Shown here: positions 42,903-52,451 of the stretch, in pieces
Numbering within the stretch: the stretch's first letter is position 1
Layout: the number at the start of each line of letters is the position of its first letter
Source of the DNA: Bacillus sp. EB01
GTDB lineage: Bacteria > Bacillota > Bacilli > Bacillales > Cytobacillaceae
NCBI RefSeq assembly: GCF_000613125.1
Contig: NZ_HG964497.1
Location: 1,752,958 to 1,816,957 of the forward strand
DNA: 64,000 nucleotides
Reading direction: 5' to 3'
The notes under the pieces: generated by a model
Told to the model about the DNA's origin: nothing
The model's database searches: none
The model's input: the letters and a program-made list of their open reading frames with translations, nothing else
Made by a program: the position numbers and the translations under genes

Positions 42903-43527
42903 GGTAGTGTTTGTGGATGACCATGAAATGGTGCGGATCGGTGTTTCATCCTATCTTTCAGCCCAGCCTGACATCGAGGTAATCGGCGAGGCTGATAATG
43001 GAAAAAAAGGCGTGGAACTTGCCCTTAGCTTAAGGCCGGACATCATCCTCATGGACCTGGTTATGAAGGAAATGGATGGCATCGAGGCGACCAGGCAAAT
43101 TATCGAGCAATGGCCCGATGCGAAAATCATCATTGTGACAAGTTTTCTTGATGATGAGAAGGTCTACCCAGCTCTCGAGGCAGGGGCGACGAGCTATATG
43201 TTGAAAACTTCCAAGGCAAGCGAAATAGCAAACGCAGTCCGTTCTACATACAAGGGGCAGTCAATTCTTGAACCCGAAGTCACCGGAAAAATGATGATGA
43301 AAATGCGGCAGAAGAAGGAAATCCTTCCCCATGAAGAACTGACAGAGCGTGAAATGGAAATTCTCCTTCTGATGACTGAAGGCAAAGCGAACCAGGAAAT
43401 TGCCGACGAGCTGTTCATTGCCTTGAAAACCGTCAAAACGCATGTTAGCAACATCCTATCCAAGCTACAGGTCCAGGACCGGACCCAGGCCGTTATTTAC
43501 GCATTCAAGCACAATTTGACTAAATAG
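42895..43527 (+). CDS. liaR: LiaR, NarL-family response regulator
   Basis: The protein is 210 residues, nearly the same length as B. subtilis LiaR and similar throughout ([34 protein letters not shown]). ATG 42895 is chosen over 42880 because GGGGATGGGG lies just before it and the N-terminus then fits the family. It should activate liaIH. Confidence 0.9.
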   Translation: MIKVVFVDDHEMVRIGVSSYLSAQPDIEVIGEADNGKKGVELALSLRPDIILMDLVMKEMDGIEATRQIIEQWPDAKIIIVTSFLDDEKVYPALEAGATSYMLKTSKASEIANAVRSTYKGQSILEPEVTGKMMMKMRQKKEILPHEELTEREMEILLLMTEGKANQEIADELFIALKTVKTHVSNILSKLQVQDRTQAVIYAFKHNLTK

Positions 43528-43567
43528 TAATTATTTCTTATCTTTCAGGGTAACAGCTATTATGACT

Positions 43568-43597
43568 AAGCCCCTCACCTAAATGAAGGGCTTTTTC
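43568..43597. terminator. terminator after liaR
   Basis: AAGCCCCTCA / TGAAGGGCTT then TTTTT; the converging gene ends at the same place. Confidence 0.75.
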
Positions 43598-44317
43598 TTA
43601 TCTCTGGCTTCTGGTGTGGGTCTTAATTTTCTCCTTTTCCATTTTCCTTTGAGCTTCAATTTCATCAGCAAAAAAATCTTCGAGGAAGTTTTTATCTCCA
43701 TAAAGGAGGAGCTGGTCACCTGCCTGGATTTTTTCCTTATAACGGTTATGGCGGAGAATGACATCGCCTCTCCTGATGAAAAGAACATTCATGTCGTCCT
43801 CTTCTTTAATTTGTTCTTTTAACGTCTTCCCGATAAAACCCGATTCCTCATGAATATGAATATCTGCAAAGAAATCATCTTCCTCATGCAAAAAAACGTC
43901 CTTGATAGGCAGCTCCTCGAGGCTGAAATCCTCCTCCAGCTCTTTGTGGATTTTATCAGAAAGCTTTTTTTGCACTGAAGGAAGCTTGACAATCAACAAG
44001 ATGGCTGCCAGGATACCCGCAACGATGCCAATTTCCTTGAAGTGAAAGCTCTCCTGAAGAATTCCGCTTATTGCAGAGATAATAACCGCAAGTGAAAAGG
44101 CCCCAAAGAATATCAAAAAGGCACCGAGCCGTCTTCGGATTGGATGTGCAATAATTAACTCCGACTCACCTGTCGTAAAGCCGGTCCCTGTTAATATTGA
44201 TATAACCTGAAAACGCGCAATATGTTTGTCCAGGCCGGTCAGCACAAATAGGGCAGTACACAATTCAACCACCAAGAGAATGATACTGATATATACCGCA
44301 ATAAATCCATACCCCAT
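43598..44317 (-). CDS. membrane protein with RCK_C (TrkA-C) domain
   Basis: The protein is 239 residues with an N-terminal helix, two further helices near 70-95 and 105-130, and a C-terminal RCK_C-type ligand domain (ESGFIGKTLKEQ...IRRGDVILRHNRYKEKIQAGDQLLLYGD). It may regulate or form a potassium or other cation path. ATG 44317 follows GGGGGAA; an open frame runs upstream to 44365. Confidence 0.72.
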   Translation of the reverse strand: MGYGFIAVYISIILLVVELCTALFVLTGLDKHIARFQVISILTGTGFTTGESELIIAHPIRRRLGAFLIFFGAFSLAVIISAISGILQESFHFKEIGIVAGILAAILLIVKLPSVQKKLSDKIHKELEEDFSLEELPIKDVFLHEEDDFFADIHIHEESGFIGKTLKEQIKEEDDMNVLFIRRGDVILRHNRYKEKIQAGDQLLLYGDKNFLEDFFADEIEAQRKMEKEKIKTHTRSQR

Positions 44318-44362
44318 GGAAATTCCCCCATTAAATAGGCCGAATACGTGTATTTCTAGCGG

Positions 44363-44398
44363 CAAAAAGCCTAAAGGAAGATATTCCTTTAGGCCTTA
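44363..44398 (-). terminator. intrinsic terminator
   Basis: On the minus strand GGCCTAAAGGAA / TTCCTTTAGGC is followed by TTTTTG. It ends the upstream small-protein gene. Confidence 0.8.
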
Positions 44399-44652
44399 TC
44401 CTGCTCGTTCTGATTATAGTAATGAACCCCATATTGCGAACCTTCACTGACCATCTTGTTGTCATCGAAATCCATCGGATCTGAAAGACCTGCTTTTGCG
44501 ACTACCGGTTCGGTGCTTGTCTTTCCAAAAGGGAGTTTGTTTGCAACCGTTTCATACATACCTTTTACATCCATTTTTGAAGGCTTTAACGCATACCAGA
44601 GAAGCGCTCCAATTCCGGCTCCTGCGACCAAATATCTTGTATTTGTTTTCAC
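44389..44652 (-). CDS. small protein with N-terminal hydrophobic segment
   Basis: The protein is 87 residues with a glycine-containing helix at about 6-24 (YLVAGAGIGALLWYAL), then a polar tail. It resembles YtxH-like small stress proteins in size and layout only. GGAGAGGA lies about seven bases before the ATG on the minus strand. Confidence 0.6.
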   Translation of the reverse strand: MKTNTRYLVAGAGIGALLWYALKPSKMDVKGMYETVANKLPFGKTSTEPVVAKAGLSDPMDFDDNKMVSEGSQYGVHYYNQNEQDKA

Positions 44653-44823
44653 GGCTAAATCCTCTCCTTTATAAAAATTTGTCTCTACTATCTTTCATAT
44701 CTTGTCTATATTAAATACCCGCCTTTTAAGTTTAAAAACATGTCAATAAAGTAGTACCAGTTTTGAATGGGGGCAAGATGGGGATGGATAAAGTAATACC
44801 TTTTTCTTAGGATGTGGAGCGGC

Positions 44824-45771
44824 ATGGTGAAAAAGTTTAATAATTCATGGTACTGGTATGACTTTGAGGATTTTGACTTAGAAGGTTTGCAGGAGATAGC
44901 TGCTGAGAAAGCTCAATATGACCTTGATTACTGGATAAAAAAAATCCAGGAAACAAAAACAAATAGTATTGTGATAAATACGTTTAGGCCGGGGGCGGAG
45001 TGGGTCGGGGGTTCATTGGTGTTCAGGCAGGACTTATTGGATAAAGATGATAACCACCTTTTCCACTTCTTTGTGGGCGAGGACTTTCTGATTACCTCAA
45101 ATCTTGAATACAGTCTCCTTGGTAAAAACGATAGCAAATATATTTTAGATGAGCAGATGGAGAATACAGGGAACGCAATTGAGGGCTTTTCAGTTCTCCT
45201 TGGTGAAGTGATGACTAGCAGTCTTATTAAAATCGATCCATTTGAAGTAAGGCTGAATAACTTACTTTGGAAAATGAAGGAGCAGAATAGTACCGAGATA
45301 CTCGAAGAGATTTACCAGTGCAGGCATGAGCTTCTCGTGTTGAAGCATTTGATGATACCAATCAGGGAAATTAGAATAGCGCTGGAGGAGGCCTTCACCG
45401 AAAAGATTGCTGATAAGCCGTATTATCAGCGAATTTGCCTGAAAATTGAACGAGGCTTCACCATAGTTAGTGATTATCAGGCAGAGATTGATACCTTAAT
45501 TAATCTGGAAGAGGTAGTTTCATCACACCGCGGCAATGAGATAATGAAAACACTGACGGTCCTGACAACCTTGTTCACTCCAGCTACTGTACTTGGAGCA
45601 ATATGGGGAATGAACTTTAAGTATATGCCGGAGCTCGAATGGAAGTATGGTTACCTTTTTTCCTTCGGGGTAATTATCTTTTCTACATTATTACTGTTCG
45701 GAATGGTAAAGAGGAAGGGTTGGTCCGGTGATATATTGCGGGGTAAGAAGAAAAATTCGTTTTTTAAATGA
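44824..45771 (+). CDS. CorA-like divalent-cation transporter
   Basis: The protein is 315 residues: a long soluble N-terminal part, then two C-terminal helices joined by the CorA signature GMN (IWGMNFKYMPELEW), and a basic tail. It probably carries magnesium or another divalent ion. Starts at 44812, 44824 and GTG 44827 are all possible; GGAGC lies 3-7 bases before the last two, so 44824 is taken. Confidence 0.82.
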   Translation: MVKKFNNSWYWYDFEDFDLEGLQEIAAEKAQYDLDYWIKKIQETKTNSIVINTFRPGAEWVGGSLVFRQDLLDKDDNHLFHFFVGEDFLITSNLEYSLLGKNDSKYILDEQMENTGNAIEGFSVLLGEVMTSSLIKIDPFEVRLNNLLWKMKEQNSTEILEEIYQCRHELLVLKHLMIPIREIRIALEEAFTEKIADKPYYQRICLKIERGFTIVSDYQAEIDTLINLEEVVSSHRGNEIMKTLTVLTTLFTPATVLGAIWGMNFKYMPELEWKYGYLFSFGVIIFSTLLLFGMVKRKGWSGDILRGKKKNSFFK

Positions 45772-45839
45772 GGCAGCTATCCTCACTCAAAAACGATACG
45801 TCGAAGTCAGTTCTCCTATAAAAACAAAATAACATAAAA

Positions 45840-45866
45840 AGAACCCGGCTCAAGCCGGGTTTAACT
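45840..45866 (-). terminator. intrinsic terminator
   Basis: AACCCGGCT / AGCCGGGTT; on the minus strand it is followed by CTTTTTATG. It ends the BI-1 gene. Confidence 0.65.
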
Positions 45867-45919
45867 GTTTCAGAAATGCAGGACGGGGGACCTGCTTTCT
45901 TATATCAATAATTAGAAGT

Positions 45920-46555
45920 TTAGTCATCGCTGCCAAGGATTCCGAAAATCCGCAGGATACTGGTAAACAGGTTAAGGAAGTCAAGATACAGGTTAAGGGC
46001 CATCAGCGGCACTTCCTCTGCAGATACTCCGTAATGCTTCATCCTGCTGAAGTCAAATAATACATAACCACTGAAAACAAGAACTCCTATGAACGAAAAG
46101 GCAAGCATCCCTGTCGAGCTAAGCGGCCAGATGATATTGAAGATGGAAATCGCAATCAGAGCAAGAAGGGCTGCGACGAGCATCCCGCCCATCCAGGAAA
46201 AATTGCGCTTCGATTTAGTTGCGTAAACACCAATGCCGGTAAACACGACTGTGGTTGTAGCTAGCGCCAAAAGAACGGTGTTTCCGCCTGATGCTGCTGC
46301 ATAATAGGCAACCACTGGATACGTCGTAATCCCTGAGATAAACGTGAAGGTATAAAGGAATGTATATGATATCAGCTTTTTTCTTCGAATCAAGAACGCA
46401 AACAGCAGCATGCCAAGTTCAACGAACACAAGCGGCATGAACAGTGCAGGCGGAACAAACATGCCTGCAATGGAGCCAAGGAATGCAAACGCAATCGACA
46501 TGGCAAAAGTCCTCATCACGGACGGTAAATATTCTGTACTTGTTTGAGCGTACAT
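45920..46555 (-). CDS. Bax inhibitor-1 family membrane protein (YetJ-like)
   Basis: The protein is 211 residues with seven hydrophobic segments and the BI-1 tail (ALNLYLDFLNLFTSILRIFG). B. subtilis YetJ is a pH-dependent calcium leak channel. ATG 46555 is preferred over 46600 because AGAGGTGA lies just before it. Confidence 0.82.
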   Translation of the reverse strand: MYAQTSTEYLPSVMRTFAMSIAFAFLGSIAGMFVPPALFMPLVFVELGMLLFAFLIRRKKLISYTFLYTFTFISGITTYPVVAYYAAASGGNTVLLALATTTVVFTGIGVYATKSKRNFSWMGGMLVAALLALIAISIFNIIWPLSSTGMLAFSFIGVLVFSGYVLFDFSRMKHYGVSAEEVPLMALNLYLDFLNLFTSILRIFGILGSDD

Positions 46556-46653
46556 ATAAAAGGTCACCTCTGGATTTGTAGTAAAGTGTTTTACGAACAA
46601 CTATATGAAAGGTTTCAACCTTTTAATCGTTTTTTTTAAAAATTACGTCCACA

Positions 46654-47052
46654 CTATTCTAGTCCGCGTTTCCCTGATTGCTCCTTCAAAAGGTCTCTAA
46701 TTTCGGTCAGAAGCTCCTCAGACCGGTCGATTTTCTCAACAACTTTCTCTTCTTCTTTCCTTTTAAATCGGTTAATGAATTTGATAAACATGAAGATGGA
46801 AAAGGCGACGATCAGGAAATCAAAGACAGTCTGCAGGAACTGTCCATAAAGCACTACAGCTTTGCCAACTTGAATCTTCAGACCGGTAAATTTAATGCCG
46901 CCCATCAAGATACCAAGCACGGGCGTAAGGACATCTTGTACAAGAGAAGTAACAATTTTACCAAAGGCTGTACCAAGGATGACCCCGACTGCCAAATCAA
47001 TGACATTCCCCTTCATTGCAAACTTCTTAAACTCTTGTAAAAATTGACTCAT
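46654..47052 (-). CDS. mscL: MscL, large-conductance mechanosensitive channel
   Basis: The protein is 132 residues. It shows the MscL pattern: an amphipathic start, helix 1 with [20 protein letters not shown], helix 2, and a charged C-terminal bundle. It opens under turgor stress. GGGGGAATACC precedes ATG 47052. Confidence 0.94.
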   Translation of the reverse strand: MSQFLQEFKKFAMKGNVIDLAVGVILGTAFGKIVTSLVQDVLTPVLGILMGGIKFTGLKIQVGKAVVLYGQFLQTVFDFLIVAFSIFMFIKFINRFKRKEEEKVVEKIDRSEELLTEIRDLLKEQSGKRGLE

Positions 47053-47261
47053 CTGGTATTCCCCCAATTATAAATAAAGCTATAAAATACTCTATCAATA
47101 GTATCGATAAAAGTCACTGCAATTTGTTGGCAAAGAGAAATAGGTGGTAAATGGCATTGTCATATATCTACACAAAACGTTCATAAAAAATCAATTGCCG
47201 TGACGCTCCAGGGAGAGTACATTTATTTTCGGAATGCATTTCATCTTTAGGAGAAAGCACA

Positions 47262-47903
47262 ATGGACACTGTGATATTTACGATTTTCATATATATTGGT
47301 ATCATTGCCGCTGCGGTGTCGGGGGCATTGACCGGAATTAAGAAGAGGCTCGACCTTTTTGGCATAGTCTCGTTGGCTGTTGCAACTGCTCTAGGCGGGG
47401 GGATTATCCGCGACGTATTGATTGGTCAGTTTCCGCCAGTAGCCTTTTCATCACCGTACTGGTTTCTGGCAAGTGTTGCCGCCGCAATTACTACTATTCT
47501 TTTTTATAAAAATACAATCAGGCTGAAAAACACAATTATGGTCTCGGACGCCATTGGCCTTGGCGTTTTCACTGGGCTTGGTGCGGATGCCGCTCTTTCT
47601 ATTCCTGGTGCAGGGATGTTCCTTGTCCTGTCGATGGGCCTTGCCACCGGAATAGGAGGCGGCATTGCTCGCGATATTTTTACAAAAGAAATTCCTTTCG
47701 TGTTCAGGCGGGAGATCTATGCGGTAGCCTCCATAGCAGGGGCGTTCATTTACTGCATGCTGGACGGTCATGTTCCGGATGCAGTTGCTTTTTATAGTTG
47801 TCTGGCTGTCACGTTTACGATAAGAGTCGTTTCAGTATACTATCAAGTCAATTTCCCTACCTTCAGAAAAGGTGAGGTCCGGACCTGGAAAAAGGCGGCA
47901 TAA
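47262..47903 (+). CDS. TRIC-type cation channel (UPF0126)
   Basis: The protein is 213 residues with seven helices in a duplicated pattern; both halves carry a GGGIIRD / GGGIARD motif. It probably forms a homotrimeric monovalent cation channel. AGGAGAAAG precedes ATG 47262. Confidence 0.85.
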   Translation: MDTVIFTIFIYIGIIAAAVSGALTGIKKRLDLFGIVSLAVATALGGGIIRDVLIGQFPPVAFSSPYWFLASVAAAITTILFYKNTIRLKNTIMVSDAIGLGVFTGLGADAALSIPGAGMFLVLSMGLATGIGGGIARDIFTKEIPFVFRREIYAVASIAGAFIYCMLDGHVPDAVAFYSCLAVTFTIRVVSVYYQVNFPTFRKGEVRTWKKAA

Positions 47904-47914
47904 ATTATTTTTAC

Positions 47915-47945
47915 AAAGGCCATCCAGCATAAGGATGGCCTTTTC
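47915..47945 (+). terminator. intrinsic terminator
   Basis: AAAGGCCATCC / GGATGGCCTTTT. Confidence 0.8.
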
Positions 47946-48017
47946 ATATATTCAAAAGGAAATCGATAGTTTCCTATCGAATTGTTTACTAGTAAGTTTT
48001 TTAAGGGGGAGATGGAT

Positions 48018-48956
48018 ATGAGCAAGGTTCAGGAAAGTAAGCTGCAACAGGCAAGGGAATACATAGCGACACAAGGAAGGGATTTGGAACTAGCCCGCTT
48101 TGATTTTCTTTTTCAAAATGGAAGTAGGGAAGAAGTTATCGAGCAGTTGAAACATTATCAAAATGAAGATGGCGGTTTTGGGCATGGAATTGAACCAGAT
48201 TTCTGGCTGCCAGCTTCTTCTGCCATCGGAACTTGGACAGCAGGGCAGATTTTATTTGAAATTGGGGCAGATCGGGATGAGCCGGTTGTGAGTAGGATGC
48301 TGGATTATCTCGTAAAAACCGCCGATACTGACACCGGAATGTGGGAAACAGTCCAGCCTGCAAACAATGAATATCCACACGCTCCATGGTGGCACTGGCA
48401 GGAGAGGGCACAGGACAATTGGATGTTCAACCCTGGTGCGGAACTCGCTGCGTTCCTGGTACATTGGTCAGAGGCTGGAAGTGAGGCCGCACAAACCGGA
48501 TGGGACAGCATTGAAAAAGCAGTCAGTTATTTAATGGAACAATCCGAAATGGACTGGCATGAGATTAATAATTTTCTTCAAATGATAAAAATCCTCAGCC
48601 CGCAGGAACAGGAGTTTAATTTAAAGCTACCGTTTTCGTTAAATAGCGTTACCGAAAAGGTGCTTTCCCTGGCAGAACAGGCAGTGGACCGAAACGTTTC
48701 CGAATGGGGAAAAGGCTATAAACCACTGCCGCTTGATTTCATAGACACACCGGAAAGCCCGCTTTGTGAGCGGTTCGGAACACTTGTCGAGCAGAACTTG
48801 TCGCATTATCTTGAGGCGATGGATGAAGACGGTGTCTGGGATATTACCTGGAGCTGGGGTATGTACCCCGAGGAGGCGGAAACAGCAAAACGGCATTGGA
48901 AAGGGATACTGGCTGTCAGGAGATACAAGCTTTTTAAGGCATTCGGCTATTTGTGA
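48018..48956 (+). CDS. alpha/alpha-toroid (squalene-cyclase-like) protein
   Basis: The protein is 312 residues. QNEDGGFGHGIEPDFW and DGVWDITWSWG are the QW-like repeats of terpenoid cyclase/protein prenyltransferase toroids. It is shorter than real cyclases and lacks an obvious DxDD acid motif, so enzymatic cyclisation is doubtful. ATG 48018 is placed after AAGGGGGAG. Confidence 0.68.
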   Translation: MSKVQESKLQQAREYIATQGRDLELARFDFLFQNGSREEVIEQLKHYQNEDGGFGHGIEPDFWLPASSAIGTWTAGQILFEIGADRDEPVVSRMLDYLVKTADTDTGMWETVQPANNEYPHAPWWHWQERAQDNWMFNPGAELAAFLVHWSEAGSEAAQTGWDSIEKAVSYLMEQSEMDWHEINNFLQMIKILSPQEQEFNLKLPFSLNSVTEKVLSLAEQAVDRNVSEWGKGYKPLPLDFIDTPESPLCERFGTLVEQNLSHYLEAMDEDGVWDITWSWGMYPEEAETAKRHWKGILAVRRYKLFKAFGYL

Positions 48957-48962
48957 AATGGA

Positions 48963-49003
48963 AAAAAGCACTGGATTCCTGAAGAGGAGTCCAATGCTTT
49001 TCA
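48963..49003. terminator. bidirectional terminator
   Basis: AAAAGCACTGGATTCC / GGAGTCCAATGCTTTT. Confidence 0.75.
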
Positions 49004-49068
49004 TGCTTGGCTTCAGTATTCAAATTTAAACGGACGTTTGATTAAATTTGCTTAAACCCGCGCAGGGC

Positions 49069-50301
49069 TTAGATTGCCCAGTTGCCGGAGCGGAAGACTG
49101 GCACTCGTGTACCGTCTTCGGAAATGCCGTCGATGTCCATTTCAGCAGAGCCAATCATGAAGTCGACATGGGTCAGGCTGTCGTTCAGACCTGCCGCGTC
49201 AAGCTGCTCCCGGGTCATTGTCTTGCCGCCTTCGAGACAGAAAGCATAAGCAGCCCCGATTGCAAGGTGGTTTGAGGCATTCTCATCGAACAATGTATTG
49301 TAGAACAAAACATTCGAGTTTGAAATTGGTGAGTCGTGCGGTACGAGCGCCACTTCACCTAGATAGTGAGAGCCTTCGTCGGTTTCGACTAGCTGGCGAA
49401 GAATTTCCTCGCCTTCTTCCGCTTTTACATCAACAATTCGGCCTTCCTGGAAGGTAACGCTGAATTTGTCGATGATATTGCCGCCGTATGAAAGCGGCTT
49501 GGTCGAAGAGACAACGCCATTCACACCTGTTTTTAAAGGAACGGTGAACACTTCCTCAGTAGGCATGTTCGCCATAAACTCGTGGCCCTGTTCATTCGTG
49601 CTGCCTGCTCCCACCCAAAGATGGCCTTGTGGCAGCTCAATAATCAAATCAGTTCCTGGAGCTTTATAATGAAGGAACTTAAAGCGTCGTTCATTCAATA
49701 CATGAACCTTTGCGTGCAATGTCTGGTCATGCTGCTTCCACGCGAGTACCGGATCTTCAGCATCGACACGGACAGAAGCAAAGATGGCATCCCAAAGTTT
49801 GCTGACCTGCTCGGATTCTGGGACATCCGGGAAAACCTTTGCAGCCCATTCCGCGGAAGGAACCGCAATAACAGTCCAGCTGAATTTATCTGCCTGCATC
49901 ATCTGGCGGTAACGGGATAGAGCTTTGCCGGCAGACTTTTGGAAGTTGGCAATTCGATGCGGGTTAACGCCTTTCAGCAAGTCTGGTGAAGAAGACACTA
50001 TTGACATCAACGCCGCGCCATTTTCTGCCAGTTCCTCAGACTCCTTTGCGCGCCATTTCGGGTATTCGTTGAATGCTTCTTCAGGAGCAAGTTCATATTT
50101 CGTGCGGGATACTTTATCGTCCGTCCAGTTGACAACAACATTGTGCGCACCCGCTTCGTACGCTTTTTTGACAGCGAGCCTGACGAACTCGACTGCATCA
50201 AGCGTACAATTGATAACAAGAGTTTGCCCAGGCTGAATATTAACACCAACCTTCACGGCAAGCTCTGCATACTTCTCCAATCTCGTTTTAAAATCACTCA
50301 T
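49069..50301 (-). CDS. ampS: M29-family aminopeptidase (AmpS)
   Basis: The protein is 410 residues, the usual length for AmpS/aminopeptidase T. Metal-binding residues lie in ELPQGHLWVGAG, in SHYLGEVALVPHDSPI and in the C-terminal LTHVDFMIGS. It removes N-terminal residues from peptides in the cytoplasm. Confidence 0.9.
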   Translation of the reverse strand: MSDFKTRLEKYAELAVKVGVNIQPGQTLVINCTLDAVEFVRLAVKKAYEAGAHNVVVNWTDDKVSRTKYELAPEEAFNEYPKWRAKESEELAENGAALMSIVSSSPDLLKGVNPHRIANFQKSAGKALSRYRQMMQADKFSWTVIAVPSAEWAAKVFPDVPESEQVSKLWDAIFASVRVDAEDPVLAWKQHDQTLHAKVHVLNERRFKFLHYKAPGTDLIIELPQGHLWVGAGSTNEQGHEFMANMPTEEVFTVPLKTGVNGVVSSTKPLSYGGNIIDKFSVTFQEGRIVDVKAEEGEEILRQLVETDEGSHYLGEVALVPHDSPISNSNVLFYNTLFDENASNHLAIGAAYAFCLEGGKTMTREQLDAAGLNDSLTHVDFMIGSAEMDIDGISEDGTRVPVFRSGNWAI

Positions 50302-50390
50302 CCTATGTACCTCTTTTCCAATTTCGTCCTCTACAGTTTAGCGCGTTTTTAGGTAAAAAAGAAATAATAACTGCTGAGATTTCAGAAAAA

Positions 50391-50416
50391 AGGACAGCAG
50401 GCTAAGCCTACTGTCC
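50391..50416 (-). terminator. intrinsic terminator overlapping a small gene's stop
   Basis: On the minus strand GGACAGTAGGC / GCCTGCTGTCC is followed by TTTTTT. The stop codon of the small gene lies in the stem. Confidence 0.8.
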
Positions 50417-50527
50417 GATATCATTATAAAGCTTTACGTTTAGGAAAACACCCCAGGAAAATAACGCTACAAATGTTATGATTCCAGACAAAGAGGTCGG
50501 CGACATCCAATCCATCATTTTCACCAT
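50408..50527 (-). CDS. small single-helix membrane protein
   Basis: From ATG 50527 the protein is 39 residues, with one hydrophobic helix (SGIITFVALFSWGVFLNV) and a polar tail. The frame is open further to ATG 50638 (76 residues) but no ribosome binding site is seen there. The terminator that covers its stop codon supports a real short transcript. No family is recognised. Confidence 0.45.
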   Translation of the reverse strand: MVKMMDWMSPTSLSGIITFVALFSWGVFLNVKLYNDIGQ

Positions 50528-50689
50528 CCCAATATTGAAATCTACCTTTAATAGCAGTATACGCTCATGTTTCAAGTGATACAACTGAAAGTTCACAAAG
50601 TTTTCAAAAAAGCCAGTTGACGAATGTTTTTCTTCCATAATCGCATGAATCCAAAGCTCTTTTATCCACTGGTATTAGGACGAAACATA

Positions 50690-50724
50690 AAAAAGATGCT
50701 TAGCAGCGGCTAAGCATCTTTTAT
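50690..50724 (-). terminator. intrinsic terminator of rocB
   Basis: AAAAGATGCTTAG / CTAAGCATCTTTT, perfect stem. Confidence 0.8.
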
Positions 50725-50742
50725 TGATAAGTCTAACGGGGC

Positions 50743-52326
50743 TCACATAGAAAATACATGGCGGGCGAGCTTCTCGATCAAACCAGGCAATGTTACAAAG
50801 GAATAATTCAGCTCCAGACGCTCCGTTTTTTGATGGGGATCTGCACCGTATGGCCCAAGGTTGAAAACGGGCATCCTTAATTGATCGATCAACTCAAATG
50901 GGATGCTATAGCCATGTTTATACAGAGGCATATTCCCAATAAGCAGCTGCGTATCCTTTTTTGAAACCGATGACGTAGCATAACTCAAATCACACAATCC
51001 AGGGAAGAATCCCCGTTCAACAAGCTCTGGCTGTTCCTTTTTCAAAAAATCGCCCAAGGAACGGATGGTTTCATGGAATCTCGACGAAACCGCCGGATAA
51101 AAAGGCGGACTGAAATAAAAGACGATGAATGGTTTTGATTCAACGTAGGCGGAAAACTCCTGAACAATACGCAGGCTCCTGCCGCGCTCATCCTCCCCGG
51201 CACTTGCCTTAAGTGCATATGTTAGCAATTCTTCCGCCCGGGAGGCACCAATGCTTTCCTTTACTTTTAAAAAAAGATCCGCCCACGCGAGCACTGGAAT
51301 ATCAAAAGGAAGTCCGGCAACGCCCGCAGCTTCCGCTTTGCTGCGGTAATGACAAAGAACATGTTTGGCAGCCTGTTCTGCTTTTTCAAGCGACCTGGCA
51401 ACAATTTCTTCCGGAGTCTGCTCCATATAAAGAAGATTGAACATGGCAACCGCCGAAGTCGGAGTCTGGACATTGTAGCTTTCCTTTAAATCACGCAGCA
51501 TCAAATTGGTGGGCGGAGGAGTTTTCTCCACCCCAACCTCCTCTAGAAAATCGTTGCTCAGTTCAAACTCCATGGTTAGTGCTGCGGCTAGGAGCGATGC
51601 GTTGAGCCCGGCGAATGGTTCACCTCCATGTGTCTCCTGGCCTACACAAAAGAATGTCGGCATCATTTTGCCAATTGTGCCGGTGTACATATATTTGGTT
51701 GTATCGAGCGGATGCTCCTTGAACGATGGCTCGGAATTGAGGCAAAGCTCGTATTCCAGGCAAAGCTCCTCCTGGAGGCGTACCATTTCCTCGACAGCGG
51801 CAAGCATCCCTCTTGAGCCGACTTCCTCATCGGAAACCGTGACCATAAGCAAATTCCCATCAATTTCACCGTAAGAAGACTTCTCCAATAAAGATATCTG
51901 GGCAACGAGTCCGGCCTTCATATCCATCGTCCCGCGGCCAAATACCCAGTCACCTTTCTCAAGCTCAGCTCGGGCAGCCTCTGTCAGCATCTCGGGCTCT
52001 TCTCTGAAGCGATTGGTCAGCCTTTCGGTTGAAAAGGCATCCTCTTTTAGCTGGCCGTAATCTTCGACGCCTACTACATCAAAATGGCTGATCATCACAA
52101 TGGTCTTTTTAGTGTCCGGTTTTTCAACGAATGCGGTCAGGAAAGACGCCCCCGGTGATTTATGAACCTGTAAATGATGGCTGTTTTTTTGAAAATAAGG
52201 AAGTGACTTTAATTCAAGGGCGAGCAAGTCCGGGAATAGCAGTTCCGACTCGGAACCGGTGATGCTCGGAATGCTGACAAGGCGTGCCAGCAGCTCTGCC
52301 ATTTGTTTTTTTGTCTGCCAATGCAT
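50743..52326 (-). CDS. rocB: RocB, M20-family peptidase of arginine utilisation
   Basis: The protein is 527 residues. Its M20 features are the VMISHFDVVG metal histidine, GRGTMDMKAGLVAQ and SDEEVGSRGM. RocB belongs to the B. subtilis rocABC operon for arginine breakdown, but here it stands without rocA or rocC. It is cytoplasmic and its exact reaction is not known. Confidence 0.87.
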   Translation of the reverse strand: MHWQTKKQMAELLARLVSIPSITGSESELLFPDLLALELKSLPYFQKNSHHLQVHKSPGASFLTAFVEKPDTKKTIVMISHFDVVGVEDYGQLKEDAFSTERLTNRFREEPEMLTEAARAELEKGDWVFGRGTMDMKAGLVAQISLLEKSSYGEIDGNLLMVTVSDEEVGSRGMLAAVEEMVRLQEELCLEYELCLNSEPSFKEHPLDTTKYMYTGTIGKMMPTFFCVGQETHGGEPFAGLNASLLAAALTMEFELSNDFLEEVGVEKTPPPTNLMLRDLKESYNVQTPTSAVAMFNLLYMEQTPEEIVARSLEKAEQAAKHVLCHYRSKAEAAGVAGLPFDIPVLAWADLFLKVKESIGASRAEELLTYALKASAGEDERGRSLRIVQEFSAYVESKPFIVFYFSPPFYPAVSSRFHETIRSLGDFLKKEQPELVERGFFPGLCDLSYATSSVSKKDTQLLIGNMPLYKHGYSIPFELIDQLRMPVFNLGPYGADPHQKTERLELNYSFVTLPGLIEKLARHVFSM

Positions 52327-52351
52327 ACGAATTTCCTCCGGTTATATATAG

Positions 52352-52396
52352 TAAAAAGGCGCACACTATAGCTTTGCTGAACCTGCGTGTGCACCA
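52352..52396 (-). terminator. intrinsic terminator of the MFS gene
   Basis: On the minus strand GGTGCACAC / GTGTGCGCC, with a long loop, is followed by TTTTT. Confidence 0.65.
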
Positions 52397-52451
52397 TCAT
52401 GTTATTATTCAATTCCATTAATGCATAACCTGCTTTTTTTTTAAAAAATCT

